Positions 22,935 to 34,427 of a DNA stretch of 64,000 nucleotides are shown piece by piece. The position numbers were made by a program, and so were the translations under genes. Each line of letters begins with the position of its first letter. The first letter of the stretch is position 1. Under the pieces are notes generated by a model. That model made no database searches. It was not told the DNA's origin and saw only the letters and a program-made list of their open reading frames with translations. Source of the stretch: Hypoxylon rubiginosum (taxonomy: Eukaryota; Ascomycota; Sordariomycetes; Xylariales; Hypoxylaceae); NCBI GenBank assembly GCA_902806565.1, contig CADCXA010000021.1:248001-312000 (forward strand). Direction: 5' to 3'.

Positions 22935-23420
22935 ATGAAGGCCGCCGTCTTCCTCTCCGCCATGTTCGGCACCCTCGCCTCGGCCACCCTCTGGGCGCAG
23001 TTCTGCGACGACACGGCATGCAACGAGAACTGCGGCATCTCCGTCGACATCGGAAACGCGGACTGCCTGGCCCACCAGGGCAACCGTCGCGGGATCAAGA
23101 TCCACGGCAGCACCTTTCCGGGCCATTATGTATGTTTTATCGCTCGATCGATCAAACTGGTTGACACCTAATGGCGATAATACCTACTAACCACTGTTTT
23201 TGGCGAGCAGCTCGTCTTCTCCCCCGGCCCCACCTGCGACTGTCAGAACGACTGCATCGCCATCCCCGGCTCCGGCGCCCCGAGCTGCATCGACATCACC
23301 GGCAACGCCGTCGCCCAGTCGTTCCGCTTCCAGCAGACGACGTGCTTGGCGAAGGAGGGAGGTCCGGGAGTCGGCAACAACTGCAAGCCGTCCAAGAGCG
23401 GCACTGCGTTTCGAGCCTAG
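22935..23420 (+). CDS. cysteine-rich small secreted protein (effector-like)
   Basis: Two exons, 22935-23129 and 23211-23420, with an 81-nt intron (GTATGT donor, CTAAC branch, GCAG acceptor), give a 134-aa protein. Residues 1-17 (MKAAVFLSAMFGTLASA) form a clear signal peptide. The mature part has ten cysteines (24, 29, 33, 44, 74, 76, 80, 91, 110, 123), enough for five disulphides. It has no transmembrane segment after the signal and ends in a short basic tail. Third positions are strongly G/C-biased, unlike the AT-richer flanks, as in well-expressed fungal genes. I do not recognise a family. The length, cysteine number and signal peptide fit secreted effectors or surface-active proteins, but the cysteine spacing is not that of hydrophobins (no CC pairs) or CFEM. 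Confidence 0.85.
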
Positions 23421-24633
23421 GGTGGAGGTAGATGCTTCGCGCGCTTGAAACGTAAGGGGGAGTTTTCCATGCCTACCTTAGGCATTAACGAACCTGGTGA
23501 TTCTAGGCGCTGATGGCGAACAAGATAATGCGTTAATTTGATACCCATTCCATTTAGGCACTTTGTTATTTAGTGATGTTTATTTCGCGGTCTTCTGCTG
23601 TACGTGTGCCTGTGTGGCCTCCGCCGTAGCCGCCGATGGTTTTACGTGCCAGATCTTTACGCGCGATAAGAACGGCTCGTAGAAGACTGCTGCGGGTGCT
23701 TTTTGCCGTGTTGCCTGCTCTGGGGTGAAGGGGTACCGCGACAGGTAGACAAGCATGCGGAATAGGACGGGAGGCAGCGGCTTTATGCAGGATATGCAGG
23801 CTACAGGGTGCTAGGAAGAAGGTGAGGAGGCTTTCAAACGAGGCTTCGGATATGGTAGGCTTGCCGTTGTCGTTGTTGTTGTCGTTGTGAGCTGTACAGT
23901 ACTTGTCGATATGCACGGGCTTTGCGAGCGTTATGTGTAAAGTGCATAAACGAGATCCCATTTTCTGCCACCCAATTATTGAGATACATCCTTGGTAGTT
24001 ACCACATTGTGCCGATGGTGTGGTAAAGGTTAGAGTACGACTCTATTCATCCCCTGGGTAAGAGTTGTCGTGGGGATAGCCTTGTTACACATACTACGTC
24101 ACACTTTCAGCCACTGCATATAATTGCTGCATGGGTGGTATAGAAGCCCGGAATTAGATGCTCTGCTTCTATAACGTCGGTCAATATACTTGCCTGTGAC
24201 GGTTTAGTTCGTGCAAAGTACCTTTGCTTGTAACCAAACGTGACATGATAACCCCCGTAAACTCGAGAAAAAGCAATATTTGGACCTAGAGTCTAGAACT
24301 ATTATTATGAGTCACAGAGAGATAAAGTGAAGATAGCTCTGTTATTGGCTTTTCCCGGCCTACGGGTGTTGTGATAAGTCGCATATCTATCACCTTTGCA
24401 TCTCCTAATGCACGTTCTACCTACAATGCACATCGAGTAGGCTGTAGGCAGCAACGCACAGACACACTCTTCACTCTTCATGCTATCTATAGAAGAAGGA
24501 TATAAGGCTCTTGATAATTCCCTCTCTCCCCATCAAGGCCAGCTAGGAACCCAGACCTGACTTGTGTGATCCTGCTCCGCCATCAACTTTCTTTGATCAG
24601 AAAGACTAAGGTCACTTGTTTACACCGTTCAAG
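23421..24633. other. intergenic, no gene seen
   Basis: 3' flank of the secreted protein gene and promoter of the next. The minus-strand frame at 23961-23566 is low-complexity and unsupported. A TATAAG at about 24501 is a plausible TATA element for the gene starting at 24634. Confidence 0.45.
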
Positions 24634-25788
24634 ATGGGAACTCGAAACTTAATTTGTATCCGAATCAATCGACAATGGTATGTGTTATTTCCCCCTAGAA
24701 TCGAATTGTTATGTAGGTACTGATTAGGTACTTTTGCTCTCAAGGATTGTTGCCAAGTATTGCCAGTGGGACGGCTATCCGACAGGCCAAGGTGTTATCT
24801 TGTTCAATTTCCTACAGGTCGAAGGGAACATCGCACGTCTACGAGCTGGCCTAGCTCATGTCTACGAGCCGACCGAAGACGACTTGAAGCGGCTCCGCGA
24901 AGAGCTCAAGGCTGAAGTGGAACGGCTTAAAGGGTTAGATCCTATGGATATCTACAACTATATGGCTCCCACCATGCCCGCGTATCTTCGGAGAAAGACG
25001 CCTGAAGAGCTGGGCGACGATGGAATCCGCGACCTCTTGACCAGATTCGACCACGAAATGCATCTGTTCCCGTCTTTGTCGCGGTCCACTGGCGGTAAAA
25101 TCCTCGAGTTGATCGCGGGCGCCACTGCTGTCCGTAAGCTACCAATCGAGTCAGAGCTAGAGTTCGCAGCCAGTACGCCTCATACAACACTCTCAAATAC
25201 TGTCACTACTTGTTATGCTAATAACCTAGCAACGCAGACTGGCTTTACTGCGAATGGTATGTCAACCAACCCAGTTGACGAACTATTGTCTCATTTCTTA
25301 CTTACCTTTGTAGGGTCTATGTCGTGGACTTAGACGAGGAGCAGCTGAAGGTCTTTGGATGCAGGGAGCCCAGCCATGAGGGCCACCCCTTCGAAGAAGT
25401 CTGCCAGGATGCCCCTGATGTCCCCAAGCTCATGGCTAGTTTCGCATTCGCGGAACTTCAGAGCTGGGATCGAGCAAGATTCAAGGGGCGGGCGGAGGAC
25501 ATCGAAAGAGAAGCATCGGCTGTTTGGGAAGAGCACAACATAGGTACTAGAGAGAGACCCGGAATGGTAGTTTTGCATTGTGCTACTAGCAATGCCAACG
25601 AGGGAGACACCAGTGAGGGAGACACCAGTGAGGGAGACACCAGTGAGGAAGACACCATTGAGGGTGATACCAGTGGGGATGAAGTCAATGAAGAAGATGC
25701 CAACGGGAACAACGTCAATGGAGACGGCGCCAATGACGGCGGTGCTGATGCTGCCGCATCCCAACTGGACCGGCTGCACTTGGACTAA
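24634..25788 (+). CDS. conserved protein of unknown function (MGTR...DGYPTGQG family)
   Basis: Four exons: 24634-24677, 24745-25172, 25238-25256 (a 19-nt microexon) and 25314-25788; introns of 67, 65 and 57 nt. Only this splicing keeps the frame and restores the motif 'NWLYCEWVYVVDLDEEQL'; the product is 321 aa. The N-terminus 'MGTRNLICIRI' and then 'QWDGYPTGQG' form a signature I have seen in many hypothetical proteins of fungi and bacteria. No catalytic role is known to me. The middle is helical and charged (residues ~45-75), then comes the conserved '(W)VYVVDLD' strand region. The last ~70 residues are acidic and repetitive (see the 15-nt repeat). No signal peptide or membrane segment, so probably cytosolic or nuclear. 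The gene boundaries are well supported; the function is unknown. Confidence 0.8.
25600..25674 (+). repeat. five 15-nt in-frame coding repeats (EGDTS)
   Basis: Five tandem copies of GAGGGAGACACCAGT, the first three identical and the last two with point changes, encode an acidic EGDTS pentapeptide repeat near the C-terminus of the preceding gene. It continues into looser copies (GDEVNEEDANGNN). The period is a multiple of three, so copy number can vary without breaking the frame. Confidence 0.9.
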
Positions 25789-26795
25789 AAAGCTTATGAA
25801 TGGAATAGCGGCAAGTACTTGAGAAGGAACCGGGAGATTGTGAATTTTACATGTTCTCGTGGAGTAGTATAGTGGTAGACTTCAGCCTCTCCTTAACATA
25901 ATATATGGAAGTCCCGCGGCAATGGAGACATCGTGATTTATTGCGCTTACATAAGGAGGTAGCTTAGACCTAGGTGGGCATACCCGTTGCAATGAGTCAG
26001 CAGACCCCTTCCTGCTACTACCTACGAGGACTTGTCCTCATGCCACACCTCACCTCGCGTAGAAGTGGTACGACATCGATCCGACCATCATGTCCTTCTA
26101 CTAGGGCAGGTTATTGCGTTGGGCAATTGCTACTATTCGGGTAGCCCATGTAACTTGTGCATACGCGTATATTAACTACCCGCCTAAGGCTACGCGAAAA
26201 GGGGTTACAATAGAGCTGGGCGCGGGCGTGTGTCGCACAGACGGGGATGATCGTAATCACTGCATATGGTTGCAGGGACGGGTTGGCAAGGGAAGATCTT
26301 GGTGTACTTACAGAGATATTGGTAGCCAGGACGGTACCTGTGCACATTTTCGTTATATTCCTGCCAAGCACATTGGGGTTTGCTCTATTATTCGGTCAGT
26401 ATAAAGTAGCACCTCCAGCCATTGGGATGGGTTCAAGCTCTGCATGCTCTATAGGGGTCATTATTCCTCTTAGCTATGGGATCTGTCAATTAGCACCCTA
26501 TCCGGGTGCTTATACGCACGCACGCATGTAAGCGAAGCACGTGTCGGCATATTGCTGTACACTCCTACACCCTAGACCTGTATGTCTAGGACCAAAATTC
26601 GAGATTCCCAGGTCTCGTGTGTCGACCCAAATCTCTATACGGTGATGCATAGCAAGGAAACGAAATCCCCAAACGCCGTTTATGCAGATGACGACGGATG
26701 TCTCCCGTATTACCGCATTACAATATCCATTGTATCCCTCCCATTAATCCCAGTAGGCAGAAACCGTCATGTTGGTCAGGTATTTTTTTTTCTCA
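25789..26795. other. intergenic, no gene seen
   Basis: Between the stop of the MGTR-family gene and the stop of the convergent glutaredoxin gene. Short open frames on both strands lack family resemblance. An AGCACC...GGGTGCT inverted repeat lies at about 26491-26509. Confidence 0.45.
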
Positions 26796-27682
26796 TTACC
26801 CCTGCTTCTCCTTGGCGTTCCTAACGAACCGCTCTTTCATAGCTAGTCGTTTCCCTCCCATGGACTTAAATTTGTCGATTAGGGTTTTCCTAGAGTCCAG
26901 TTCAGCGATATCATCACTACCGCCGACACTCTTGCCGTTAATCATGATATTAGGAACCGTTTTGCGCCCCGTGGTGACACCTAGTCTAGCTTGTAATTGC
27001 TTGCCTAGGGGATGCTCATCGAGCTCCACGACATAAGGGGCGGGCTCGATGGAGTATTTGTCGAGGAGAAGGCCTTTCGCTCGTTTCGAATAGGGGCAGT
27101 AAGATTTTGAGAAGATAACAACTAAATGGAGGTTAGTAGCTATATAGACATATTCAATGACTTGTCGATCTCACCTGGAGCTTTCCTGAGTATAGTATTG
27201 AGGGTCGCTTCAACTTCGCGGTCCTCTTCTGATTCTTCTTCCTCGCCCTCCTCTGTCTTTTTCGAGTTTCCGTTAGGCTCGCCCTTCTTCTGACCACCGG
27301 CCGAGCTCCCAACACCGACGACCTCACTGGGGGGATCTGGTTTTAACGGTGCCTTGGCGTTGGCAAGGTCTTTCGCCTTCTGCTCAGCAGCCCGTAATCG
27401 ATCCGACATCTCCTTTGCTAACTGCTCGTCGTCTTCATCGACAGACCCATCTCCATCCTTGTCCTTTACTGTTGAGTCGACGGTGGTGCCTTTGCCGCTC
27501 ATCACAACCTGTCCATCACCTTGTGGGTGGCCCAAACCATTCATAGTCTTGCCAAAAAAGTCTTGCACTCTTCGATTATCATGGGGGATAGCGGCTCGCA
27601 TCTGGGAGGTGAAAAAGAGGGTGGTGATGACGGCAGCAAACACTACCATCAGCAGGAGGCGTAATCTTCTAGCTGAAGGCAT
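26796..27682 (-). CDS. membrane-anchored CPYS glutaredoxin (Grx6/Grx7-like)
   Basis: Secretory-pathway thiol oxidoreductase, 277 aa, two exons: 27682-27175 and 27121-26796, intron 27174-27122 (53 nt, GTGAGA donor, TACTAAC branch). Residues 6-25 form a single N-terminal membrane anchor after a basic start (MPSARRLR), implying type II topology with a lumenal C-terminus. Residues ~30-150 are a charged, low-complexity stalk with an EF-hand-like loop at 74-85 (DKDGDGSVDEDD). The glutaredoxin domain starts at 'APVVIFSKSYCPYS' with active-site Cys178; Ser at the second position makes it CPYS as in yeast Grx7. 'GRKTVPNIMING' gives the cis-Pro motif and 'GGSDD' the glutathione site. Yeast Grx6/7 act in the ER and Golgi; I infer the same place here. 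The C-terminal basic extension (KERFVRNAKEKQG) is longer than in yeast. Confidence 0.92.
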
Positions 27683-30600
27683 AGTGGAAAGCTGTAGGAA
27701 GATAGACCGAGCGCTATGCCTCGATTTGGGAATTACGCATACGAATGGGGGGTTGTTCGGCTTGGGCGTGTCGAGTCGGTGAGGTTAGCTATTAAGGGAG
27801 CGGATATATCTTGATGTTTGCTACGATCTGCCAAGCGACTATCGGATAGTCGGCGCAAACATGCCTCTGTATCGCGTAGAGGACTTGGACAGCAACAATA
27901 GGGCCCTAATTATCAATTGATCGCTATCGACTCGAATGGATTCGTTCACGACGGAGAAGGAGAGGGCGGAATTCGCGCGTGTAGAAGGAATGTTCGAAAC
28001 CAACTTGGAGCTTCTGAGACTAGGGATCTTCCAAGATTGGCAGGGTTGAAATGGCGATCTGGCAAAGACTGGATACCAGCAAAACGATTTCGAATTGAAG
28101 CGGCTAAATACGACCCTCGGCGCATACACGTATCGTACCAACACACAAGCAAGACAGAGGCAGGTAGGGCAAGGAATGGAAAGTCAGGTGGAGACGTAAT
28201 TGATGATAGAGAAGAAGCTCAGTTCGAAGTTGTCAAAGTTGATTAATGAGTGGAACGTGGGATGGTTGAAACATGAGATGGGCGATAAACGATAAACTGC
28301 AGGTTGCAGAGTTGTAGATGTTGCAGGTGTTGCAGGTGTAGCGGGTGTATTCCGTAGAAAATGACGAAGATGGTTTCGGCTTTGGTTCAAACTTTGACTG
28401 GCCTCGGGGCGATTAACCACCCCCCCTTGACCCCCTGGCAAGCCTGGCATGTGTCCCCAGCGACCCTTGTATTTTGCCCGTCCAGTAGTTGAAGCTTCCG
28501 TCACCCAGTTCTGTCTATGTACCTAGGTATCTAGTTGTCTAGGCCCCGCAAGCCCCCCGGTTGGATCGGCATTTTTCTTGGTTAAGCTTACCAAGAGAAG
28601 GACGCCAACAGGGTAATATTCGAGTTAATTTCCTAATATGGTCTAGCAATTCTCAAAAACAAGTTGATGGTGCTTTTAATTGATTTAATTGAAGTCTAGC
28701 TTCATCTGCAAGGTGCCAGGGGAAAGGGGGCCCGGTCAGAGTTTGGCTTCCAGACCTCTTACGCCTTTTGCGCTTCTTTGCGGCACCTCGCCGCGGTAAT
28801 GCAGATCTGGGGTAGGAAGATATAAAAATGTCCAGGGCAATGCTTCCTCCAGTCACAATCCTAGCAATCAACAATTCGATTATTCCGTAAAATTGGCAAC
28901 TTCCCCCCAATATAAATGAACCCTTCCTCCGCCACCCGTGTCCCGTTCGGCAAGCTGCATCCGTTCCCGATAAACTGGTACGACTTGGGATATGTGACAA
29001 GACGGACAATAAGGCTGGTTACGCCTACGCGCAGCAAATTTCAATATTTTAACTCGCCGTAGTGCTGTGTTACCAATTGAGCCATTCATCGAGTCTTGTG
29101 GGAAATTCTGAATATAGGGGCATATTTTCAGCACGACCAGAAAAGGCCACGAGCCAGTACGAGCGTTAAATTTTATTTCTTTCCGTAGACCTTAGTACTA
29201 GGATCCGTGCTAACGAGCAGGTAGGATATTACACTAGAAGTCAACCACTGTTTACAGAAAGTGCGCTGTTGTTGAACGTGTTTCCCAACTCTTAAGAAAT
29301 ACCAAGCTTTCCTGCATTTCTAGTAAACCTACCTAAGATGTACTACCCTCAAGTCCATCAGTAATGACTGGTCTTCGCCAGAGTTATTCTATCTAACCTT
29401 CCACAACGATATATGAGTTCTTAGCCTATTTATGGCATTCTTAAAATATAGTTGGGGTAGTCTTGCCGCACGATTGCCTCGCGGTTTAACATCACTACTG
29501 GCCACTAGCTGAAGTTAAGCGGGAAAGCCTGTCCAAGTCAATATAAGCATAGAGAGTGAGCACGAGGCTTAGTTTCTAATCAAAATATCCTAGCTTCAAT
29601 GTTCGTAAGGTATCTAAAATCAGATATGTAGCCGTTACCATCTTCCTTGTATCTGGCGTCTCGACTTGAGATATATTATGTGTTGATATTTGTAGAGTAC
29701 GGTCCTAATCAAAGCTTCTTATAAACAGCAGACGATGAAACTCATCTTTCCTATCTGAATCGAACCCAATAGCCATGAAATATCTGATTTAAGCTAGCAT
29801 TGCAGCCACGATATATTGCCAGGTGAGAGGTAGCTACCACTGCCTACTTCCACATGCATGATCTACCCAATCTGCAAATCGTCAGCTAATAGTTTTATAC
29901 GTACATGCAGGTAGGTATGTAGGCACTTATATGACAGGATATGCCATGACCTCTTCAACCTCTTCAAGCATCCGTTTCAGTATCAAAAGCTCAGACTACA
30001 ACCAGTCCCCAGACATTAGATTGGATGACATCGAGGTATATGAAGGGTCAAGAGAACGCACGTGTGGTTCAAACCCTTTCGGGCAGTCTAATCTACCCTA
30101 CTCATGACCATAACCACATGCACTTAAAGAAGTTTAGATTTAGTCATAATTCATAGCCAAATGACTAAGCACCGGCGTGTGAGGGGGTGAGGCCGGTTGC
30201 TGTTCACTTGCCGTTCACTTGCCGTTCACCTGCCTCTGTCACGGTCCGTGCCTCGAGCCTAGGAAACCAATGCCTTCTCGACGGCTCGTCCTATGGTTGC
30301 CCAGCTGGAGCCCGCAAACGGAATACAATGGACAGTGCCCATTCGAGTGACGACATCTTACCTTGATGGCCTTTTTCTCAAGTATTGTCAGGTACAGCTA
30401 TCTATTGTGCGCCTAAGGTAGCCATCAAGGTGCACTGACCAATTGGCGCACACGCGATCAAACTCACTCATATACTTCGCAGTCATTTGTCGCAAAGACC
30501 ACAACAGCAACTAATTTCTCTCACATCCAACAGAAATTAATTTTCATCTAACTTCACTTTTTGCTAGCGACCTGGTTATCCTACCGCAGCAGCTTTGACT

Positions 30601-30849
30601 TTATATGAATAGGCCGGTACTATTCTCTCTTCCCTCAGATCTTCCCAAGATTTCTCTACCACTGGATATCTTCGATACCTTCGACACGTTATCCATAACC
30701 ACTTCTCTCAGCTTGGTTCGCTCAGCTTGGTTCGATTTTTCTCGTCAAGAGTCCTCGGCATCGCCAAATCTCTCCGAATCCTGTCAATCAATTTCCCTTG
30801 CCTTGCCTCGCCTCATCTTGGAGCTTCGCTGCTCTTCAGCGCCAGCACA
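27683..30849. other. 3.2-kb stretch without a convincing gene
   Basis: Divergent promoter space between the glutaredoxin and F-box-like genes. Open frames at 27917-28246 (plus) and 28504-28184 (minus) are not recognisable. Short tandem repeats occur: GTTGCAGGT-type units near 28310-28340 and three TTGCCGTTCAC-like units at about 30195-30230. The stretch 29400-30150 is AT-richer and non-coding. Confidence 0.4.
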
Positions 30850-31889
30850 ATGGTTTCCCTATGTGTCGAGCATGTTCTTGCTATCGTTGAACGCATGGAT
30901 GTCAAGTCGATATTGAAGCTGAAGCTAGTCAATAAGGTATTCCTCTACGAAAGCCTCCGTTGTAAACTAACTGACTCTCGACGCAGACATTCGCCAACAT
31001 CATCAGCAACTATGAGCGATCAATCTCCCTTGTCCATATTGCAAGATTCTGCGTCCCACCGACTGGCAACGTGCTTTCGTCCGAGTTATTCCTACGCCGC
31101 AACTTTGGATTTGGAACTTTCAAGATGGTTGGGGAACTCGAGAGAAGAGATGATCGCATCAACCGGATCCTACAACACTCCTCCTTCGTCAATGTGGCCC
31201 ACCCTCCCGGACTAACGCAGCTGAACAACGCACAACAGGAACTTCTACGTTCCCTCCTCAAACGGAGCATGTGGCTCTGCGACCACATCGCGGACGTGGC
31301 TATGAATAAACCCGGTACGACGGTGCGAGAGGAAACGTACGCCCCACTGAAAACTCGCTTCTACGAGAAAGGCAACCAAATTATGGGATACCGCCTCATG
31401 AATCCTATCAACAACCCTCTTGCGCGCCCATTCCAGCGCGAGTACATCCAGAGCCTGCCTCTCGAGGACATTGCTATCATGTACTATCTCGTCAACACGC
31501 TGTCGGCAAACTTCCTCCGAGAGCGAACGGAGTGGATTGAGTCGGACCCCGTGATCCAGGAGAGAGCAACAGTATTTGAAGAGAGTGTGTTGCGCCACGG
31601 ATCGTGGTACCTGTGGGCCCAGTTCAGCGACGACCACCAGTGGCAAAGCTTGGCGGCCAAGATCGGCGAACTTGGACTCATGGAACTGGCGGACTACGAG
31701 ACGGGCGCGGAGGGCAGCGAGCCGAGCTTGAAGCAAGGCCTGATAAGCCGGTTTAGGGAACTGGTCGGGTCCAAGAAGCACGCTCTGCAGAAGATGCACA
31801 TCGTCGTTCGGCGCATGATATTGGGAACGAATGAGACGTGGGATGACGAGGATGATGAAGAAGAAGAAGATGATGATTGGTTTGCATGA
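30850..31889 (+). CDS. F-box-like protein
   Basis: Two exons, 30850-30936 and 30987-31889, with a 50-nt intron (GTATTC donor, CTAAC/CTGAC branch, GCAG acceptor); 329 aa. The N-terminus 'HVLAIVERMDVKSILKLKLV' joined by splicing to 'NKTFANIIS' reads like an F-box (hydrophobic helix, then a leucine-rich helix and the VNK-F turn), though shorter and more divergent than the consensus. If so, it would be a Skp1-Cullin-F-box substrate adaptor. The rest is alpha-helical with no named domain ('RFYEKGNQIMGYRLMNPINN', 'IAIMYYLVNTLSANFLRERT'). It ends in a strongly acidic tail (about 14 Asp/Glu in 20) finishing WFA. I chose the ATG at 30850 because the frame upstream is low-complexity. Fungal genomes carry many such F-box-like proteins; the target is unknown. 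Confidence 0.75.
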
Positions 31890-34034
31890 GAAGCTGACCG
31901 ACGGGTTTGGGTTGGATGATAGACTGGATGGGGTTGGCGATACGCATGTTGAGCAGGGGAAGACTTGGCGTGATCTTCCCGCTCTGGTTTGGGGGGCCTT
32001 ATAGAACCTTCAATGGTCCCGTACGGCGATGTCTTCGTCTTTATTACTGGCCCTTTGAGTGGCATCAAGCACGACGACCCTTCGCCAATTGTCGTGGCAT
32101 CGCATAGCGATTATTTCGCATGTAGCTAAGAGCGTTGTTTTACAATATGAAACATGGTATTTATATGCCAACATCTAAGGGAGCCTTATCTTGTTGGGAC
32201 AATTCGACTTGACGGAAATCCACTCGAGAACGTGAATTCCTTCTCGGCATCAGCCTTGAGCATTCTCGCTTGGTTTTCTGAAGAGGGCCCAGCTTCATTA
32301 GACACTTCGTTCTACGATTAGCACAACTGTGAAACCCTCTGGTAGCTCGCTCCTAGGGATTACCAATGGTGAAGGAGTGACGAGGGAGACTTGTAGTCCC
32401 AATCCGACCCTAATACATACCTAGGATCGTATGGTCGTTCGAGAGGGTAATTGAGTTGATAATTATTGCATTAAGTTTGGGAATAGGGTAGAATAGTCGA
32501 GTCTCTTGGCTCGAAGATTCGGAGTCATGATACAAACAGCATTAGTAACGTCTCATAATTCGCGGGGGATTATTAGGTAGTGAACTGCTAGGACTCCATG
32601 TGTAGTTGAAATCATTCATTATGTCCTTTTCAGCCCTAGCGTATGACTGTAGGTAAGGTGGTTGGAGAAAACAAAGCAACTGGAGCCGTTTATCGGAATT
32701 ACCTAATTATATGACTGAAGTGGATCGACATCGTCAAGGGCGAGCACCTTGAGGACACACATATTATTGGTGTCTCCGCAAATGGAAACTCGCGGCATAA
32801 GCAGACAGCTGGACGCGACTAGAGCACAAAGAGGAAATTCGAGACGAGAAGCTTACAAGTACTAGATTAGGCTGCTAAATAGTTGTCGGGATAGATCCTC
32901 AAGGGGGGCTCGGGGTCCCCGTCAGCCCGTCTAGTCTCGGCTGCTGCCGGTAGCGGGGCCGGAGTTGGAGTTGAGTCACCCGGCCGAATGGGAAAATGGC
33001 CCCCAATGTCTCGGTTCTCACTTGTAGAGAATTACAAAACGGGGCTCCGACGCCTGTCATCTACGCCAGGCTACTTCGTACTGTCCCCAACAATGCGGGA
33101 CGCGTCAATTCGACCCCTCACGTATCCAAGTTTAGCATCAACCCGATCTCGCAAGGCGCCGTCGAACAAGGATTGGAATTAATAGGATCTAATGACCATT
33201 CGATTGGTACTACCATAGACGTGTATCGACCGATAATGAGCGGTAGCCTAGAGTAGTGTGAAGACTAAACGCGTCGACGTAAGATCAGGCTGTCGAATTG
33301 TGGTCTAGAGACGACCCTAATCAGCCTCTCTAGGCTGAACAAGGAGGTGTAAGGCTCGTCGTATGTGCCACCTTATGATATCTTCAAGGACTGGCGGTGC
33401 AAGGTATTCTGCATGCAGTCAGCAAAAGCAGTGTTGCGCCATCGTCACACAAGGCAACATCTTTTTCTTACAACTCCGACATGCCGTCACATATGGCGAT
33501 GGCAGCCGATGGGCTTAGGCTTAGGCTTACTGATGACAACGGTATTTCTCTGCCAAGGATCATCTTAATTCGTCAATGGCTAAGCCATCCCTAGCATTTC
33601 ACCCTATTCTAACCCCTTTAGGAACATATCCGACCCCACCACCACCGTTGCTGGTGAGCTCTCCTTTGGAGTGGGAAGTTCGACTCATACTATGCACACC
33701 TTGAACACACCCTTTATGAACGTGTTACCTTTGTATACAATGTTCTTGCTCAGCCGGGAATATCTAGTTTGTATGCACAGCCCTCTAGTTGTCTGTCTAG
33801 TAAGAGGTGTGTCACCAACCCCAATTGCTTGACTGTTAGTCATAGCAGTGTCTATAAAGCGATGCCTCTTTTCTCAGGCTGAGAAATACCTTGCCGAACT
33901 CATCAACATCATTACTACTGCAACAAGCATTAAACCTACTAGTTATTTCTACAAGTCACTTGTTTCAACCTATCCATTGCATGCCTACCTATACTATAAA
34001 TCTACAAATCAAGTAACTTTCCTACAACGTGACA
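31890..34034. other. intergenic, no convincing gene
   Basis: Non-coding by eye. The frames at 32988-33182 and 32996-33256 overlap each other and show no family. A TATAAAT at about 33996 may be the TATA element of the small gene at 34035. Confidence 0.4.
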
Positions 34035-34427
34035 ATGTGTCGAAACTGCTACCACACCACCGCGGCCTCCTTCTCGCCGTCTATGGCGATCACCAACCCA
34101 GCGCTCGTCTGGCCACACCACCAAGAGCAGAAGCAACGGGCCGCTGCACACCAAGCGTCGAAGACACAATCCCAACCGCAGACAGTATCACACGTCAAGC
34201 CCTCATCAGCCTCGACATACTCGGAATCGACTACCTACTCCTACGACCAGGAAAAGAACCAGACCGAGACGAAGCAGAAGCGGTCGATGCGGCAGCGACT
34301 GAAGGGAGTCTTCAAGGACATGGGCAACCCGCCCACGTCCAAAGACGACCGAGAACACGGACAGGAGACAAGGGATCGGACATCGGAACATGCGCCGATG
34401 AGCTCCAGCCCCTTGAGTAGGACGTGA
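34035..34427 (+). CDS. small basic protein of unknown function
   Basis: Single-exon frame of 130 codons starting ATGTGTCGA (MCRN...). The first half is Ser/Gln/His-rich. The second half has a basic amphipathic stretch 'KRSMRQRLKGVFKDMGNPPT' followed by a polar tail. I believe small Pezizomycotina proteins with a similar 'F(K)D(M/I)G(N)PPT' ending exist, but I cannot name the family. An overlapping frame (33848-34420) is a shadow: it lacks the motif. No signal peptide or membrane segment. The 94-codon antisense frame is also judged a shadow. The call rests on codon texture, the motif and an upstream TATA element, so moderate confidence only. Confidence 0.5.
   Translation: MCRNCYHTTAASFSPSMAITNPALVWPHHQEQKQRAAAHQASKTQSQPQTVSHVKPSSASTYSESTTYSYDQEKNQTETKQKRSMRQRLKGVFKDMGNPPTSKDDREHGQETRDRTSEHAPMSSSPLSRT

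Noticed and set aside
29480..29545. Short resemblance to 5S rRNA (TGAAGTTAAGCGGG...GCCTG)
   Set aside because: Only ~20 bases agree with my recollection; the rest of the 5S structure and a terminator were not found.
29745..29775. GAATCGAACCC, a reverse B-box-like string
   Set aside because: The flanking bases do not form a T-arm stem and no other tRNA arm is present.
32988..33256. Two overlapping plus-strand frames of 64 and 86 codons
   Set aside because: Different frames of the same DNA, neither recognisable.
33848..34420. 190-codon frame overlapping the small gene at 34035
   Set aside because: Begins in AT-rich non-coding sequence and lacks the basic motif; judged a shadow of the other frame.
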